From: Proteromonas lacertae
Taxonomy: Eukaryota; Sar; Bigyra; Opalinata; Proteromonadidae
Assembly: GCA_002245135.1 (NCBI GenBank)
Contig: NGBS01000305.1
Coordinates: forward strand, 140,517-204,516
DNA length: 64,000 bases
Direction: 5' to 3'
Numbering within the stretch: the stretch's first letter is position 1; every line of letters begins with the position of its first letter. The translations under genes and the position numbers were made by a program. Under the pieces are notes generated by a model, which was not told the origin of the DNA, did no database searches, and worked only from the letters and a program-made list of their open reading frames with translations. This document shows, one piece after another, positions 61,561 through 64,000 of this stretch.

Positions 61561-62984
61561 TTATACTACTTTCTCAACACCTCTTGGTCCAATAACTAAT
61601 TGTTTACCTGTAATAATATAGAATTTATGATGAATTGTATAAGTATTTTTTGCAGTATCAAAATCATGATTTGAGCAATCCAAAGTAATTTTTAAATCAC
61701 TTGCTAAGTCTTTACCAGCTCTTAATTTTAACTCAGTTAATCGATCAGTACTGAAATTTAATACATCAAAGAATCTATAAGGGAATGAATATGCTGAACA
61801 TTTTTCATATAATGTATTTTGAATAATATTTCTCATATATTCCCAAGTTTGGTATTTTGCAGGATATAAATAATCAGGAGTATAGACAAAATCATTAATT
61901 TGCCATCTAATTCTATCTTCTTCTTTATCAAAAGGAACTATAGTTCTTATATAAGCATCATTTATGTATGCTCTGTATAATATAAACTTAACATAACTTC
62001 CAATGCTGCTATTAATACTGAAGTTATAGTTAAAAAGTACTATTACCTGGAATAGGATCTTTAGTTATTTGAACTATGTTAAATCAGTAAAGTCAATAGG
62101 ATGATGAGTTGAATAATTGATGGTATTGGCATTGCAAGTTGGATCTTTGTTATAACAAACATAAAGATGAGGATTAACTATTTTCATTCCTAAAAATGCT
62201 TGCCCATTGGTTTATATATTTATCTCCATCATTATGATGAACCCAATTCATTATAGGTGCAAATGTGAATTGTATGTATATTACTTCACCAAAATAAATA
62301 TCATTCTTCAAAGCTAAAATAGTATTGTATATGTCTGCAAAATGAAATCTACACAGTATTTTGACCATGTAATGTATCTGTCATACCATTTTGCATTACA
62401 TAATAATTTTGAACACCTCCACTTGGATTTAATGTATTAGCTGAATGACATAATAAATTTTCACCTATTTTTTGATTTGCAGTATTAAATCCTAAACCAT
62501 CAAATATTTTCTTGTAATAATCTGGTTCTTTTAAATCATAAGGAAATTGATTTGCAATTTCATGAGCTAAATCTCTATATTCATTATAACTAGTATCCAA
62601 ATCACATAGCAAAGTTCCTGTTTTGTTGTATACTTTTAATGTACCAAAATTCATAGTATTCTTCAATGTTAGTTTATCTAAATTATTTGCACTAGTATCT
62701 CTTTTAGGTACAAAAGGCATATCCCAATTACCTGAATCTGCAGCAGCATGAGCTCTAGTTTGACCTGTAGTATAATCTAATATGAATTCAAAATAGCTTT
62801 TTGATAAGTTAACACAATTATCACCAGATATTTCAAATGTAATAGCATCACTGTTTGAATTTAAAGATAAAACAGTCTCATTCCTGCTTTGGTTTGGAGT
62901 AACTAAAATATGGTTGTAAATTGGTATGTAAGCTGGCACAATGCTTTCATGCTTTTGTGAATTAGGTATAGCAGTGATTGACAT
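61561..62984 (-). CDS. Probable major capsid protein, double jelly-roll type (broken frame)
   Basis: About 470 residues over several frames. The N-terminus contains a 'F-I-GD---NLS-SYFEF' strand pair like the opening of polinton and adintovirus capsid proteins, followed by beta-rich sequence. Frame changes occur near 62350, 62190 and at two or more places around 62040-62100. The C-terminal part (61561-61836) is again open. Length, position beside the packaging ATPase and strand composition support a capsid call, but confirmation needs structure-based comparison. The breaks may be decay or base-calling errors. Confidence 0.55.
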
Positions 62985-63075
62985 AATTTATGTTATTTTA
63001 AAAGATTAAAAAATACTTAAAAATAGCAAGAAATTTATTAATACAAAATAATCTCAAAATAAATAGGTAAGTTTT

Positions 63076-64000
63076 TTAAATAAATTGCATAACCATCTGT
63101 TGTGTGACTGATATAGTCATTCGTTGATATTCGTGATATTGCATCTTCTTAGCTGTCCATTCAATTTGTGGATTAGTGAATGTTGGTGTAGTTAGTATTA
63201 AGATCTTTCACAGGTATGTTAGCTAAAACCATTGAATTCTCACCACTATTAACCCAGTCACATCTAATTTGTATGAATGACACCCAAATTAAAGACGGTT
63301 GATTAGGCAATATTTTTGTCATATTCTATATCAATATTATTAAAAAATGCTTCAATTGGAGCTGCTGTATGATAAATATCTAACTTTTTGTTCATCTCAT
63401 CTACACCATATAACTTATAAACTAAGTTAGGGAATTCAATGCTAAAATCTGTGAAATATAATCTACCAAAATGAGTTAAGTATTTGAATTTTAAGTGTAA
63501 TCTATTTTCTGAACTTTCACTAAATTGAAGTATATCTGTTTGATCATCTATTTTACGAAACGGATAGTTTTGTGAAAGATCTTCATCTGGCAATGGTCCT
63601 GCTGCACCTGCTATTTCTGCAAAACTTAACGATAGTAACTTATTACTAAAAAATTCTAATAATTCTTTACCAGTATAATTTCTTTGAGGTATTTTAGCAT
63701 CAATAGTTTTATAATAAGGTCCAAGCTGATTCTCAGGTTTTTCCCATTCTGCTGGATTTGTTTTATCTGGATTTATGCATTCGTAGTAAGTGAAATTAAA
63801 GAGAATATGATCATTTACTTCATCTTGTACTGTATAGAAGTTTTTGGAATAACTGCAGTAATTAAACTCATATATTGATATTTTTCAGTAATAGTTGGAG
63901 TATTAATACATCTAACCCATTTATTAGATAATTTTTCATTATAGTCTGATGTTGTTAAGAACAATGTTCTTCTATTAGCTAATATGTTGTTACTATCTTT
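63076..64000 (-). CDS. Probable minor capsid (penton-like) protein, partial, broken frame
   Basis: Runs off the right edge of the window. It shows a beta-rich fold with a 'IP-RNYTGKELLEFFSNKL' motif, similar to the 'I--GNY----L---LN' signature common in polinton-like minor capsid proteins. Frames change near 63825, 63300 and 63190 before a TAA at 63076-63078. The family assignment is from memory and tentative; it could instead be another virion protein. Confidence 0.45.

Larger units (their letters stand above)
58560..64000. mobile_element. Endogenous polinton-like/virophage-like DNA virus, left part
   Basis: A block of intronless, mostly minus-strand genes including an A32-type packaging ATPase, a probable major capsid protein and a probable minor capsid protein. 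Gene order ATPase, MCP, minor capsid is common in polinton-like viruses. The left boundary is approximate, set where the truncated MFS gene meets hairpin repeats and a non-coding stretch (58563-59296). The right end lies beyond the window. No integrase, DNA polymerase or protease is visible in this part. Several genes carry single-base breaks. Confidence 0.65.

Noticed and set aside
1-64000. Ciliate-type altered genetic code
   Set aside because: All three stop codons terminate well-supported genes, and none recurs inside conserved motifs.
1-64000. tRNA, rRNA or CRISPR loci
   Set aside because: No cloverleaf, rRNA core sequence or regularly spaced direct repeats noticed by eye; a tRNA could be missed without a search tool.

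Overview
This looks like nuclear DNA of a flagellated protist. By eye it is very AT-rich. Host genes are split by tiny introns (mostly about 23-50 nt) that nearly always begin GTAT and end AG. TAA, TAG and TGA all serve as stops, so the code looks standard. Ciliary or basal-body type genes (SF-assemblin, CFAP96-like, IFT74, NPHP3-like) point to a flagellate, and a nuclear gene for a bL35 ribosomal protein implies an organelle that makes protein. I cannot name the phylum.

Layout: 1-9340 holds conserved housekeeping and ciliary genes (SF-assemblin, CDPF1, kanadaptin, H2B, CFAP96-like, a CDK-like kinase, an F-box protein, a two-RRM protein). 9465-12584 encodes a secreted Cys-rich repeat protein. 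12837-14765 is a broken relative of the Tudor-like repeat genes further on. 15353-33013 is an array of three long minus-strand paralogues. In each, an Hsp110/Hsp70-type ATPase domain, a helical region and many Tudor-like repeats appear to be one spliced gene. Part of copies A and B (about 1 kb) is almost identical. 33538-57431 returns to ordinary genes: IFT74, a glycosyltransferase-like protein, a Nup50-like nucleoporin, an EF-hand protein, an FxPxIN-repeat protein, an NPHP3-like SAM-DUF4062-NTPase-TPR protein, a membrane receptor-like protein, a helical-repeat protein, a SUKH protein, two convergent SWEET sugar transporters and an MFS transporter.

The right end (about 58560-64000) appears to be the edge of an integrated polinton-like or virophage-like DNA virus. 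It has no introns. It carries an A32/FtsK-type packaging ATPase, a probable double-jelly-roll major capsid protein and a probable minor capsid protein, all on the minus strand. A second MFS gene loses its 5' third where this segment begins, next to hairpin-rich repeats.

Many otherwise convincing genes, host and viral, are broken by single-base shifts, often in homopolymers. Uncorrected long-read errors are the simplest explanation, with true decay likely in 12837-14765 and possible in the viral segment. Exon joins were deduced by eye, so start, stop and splice positions are best estimates.
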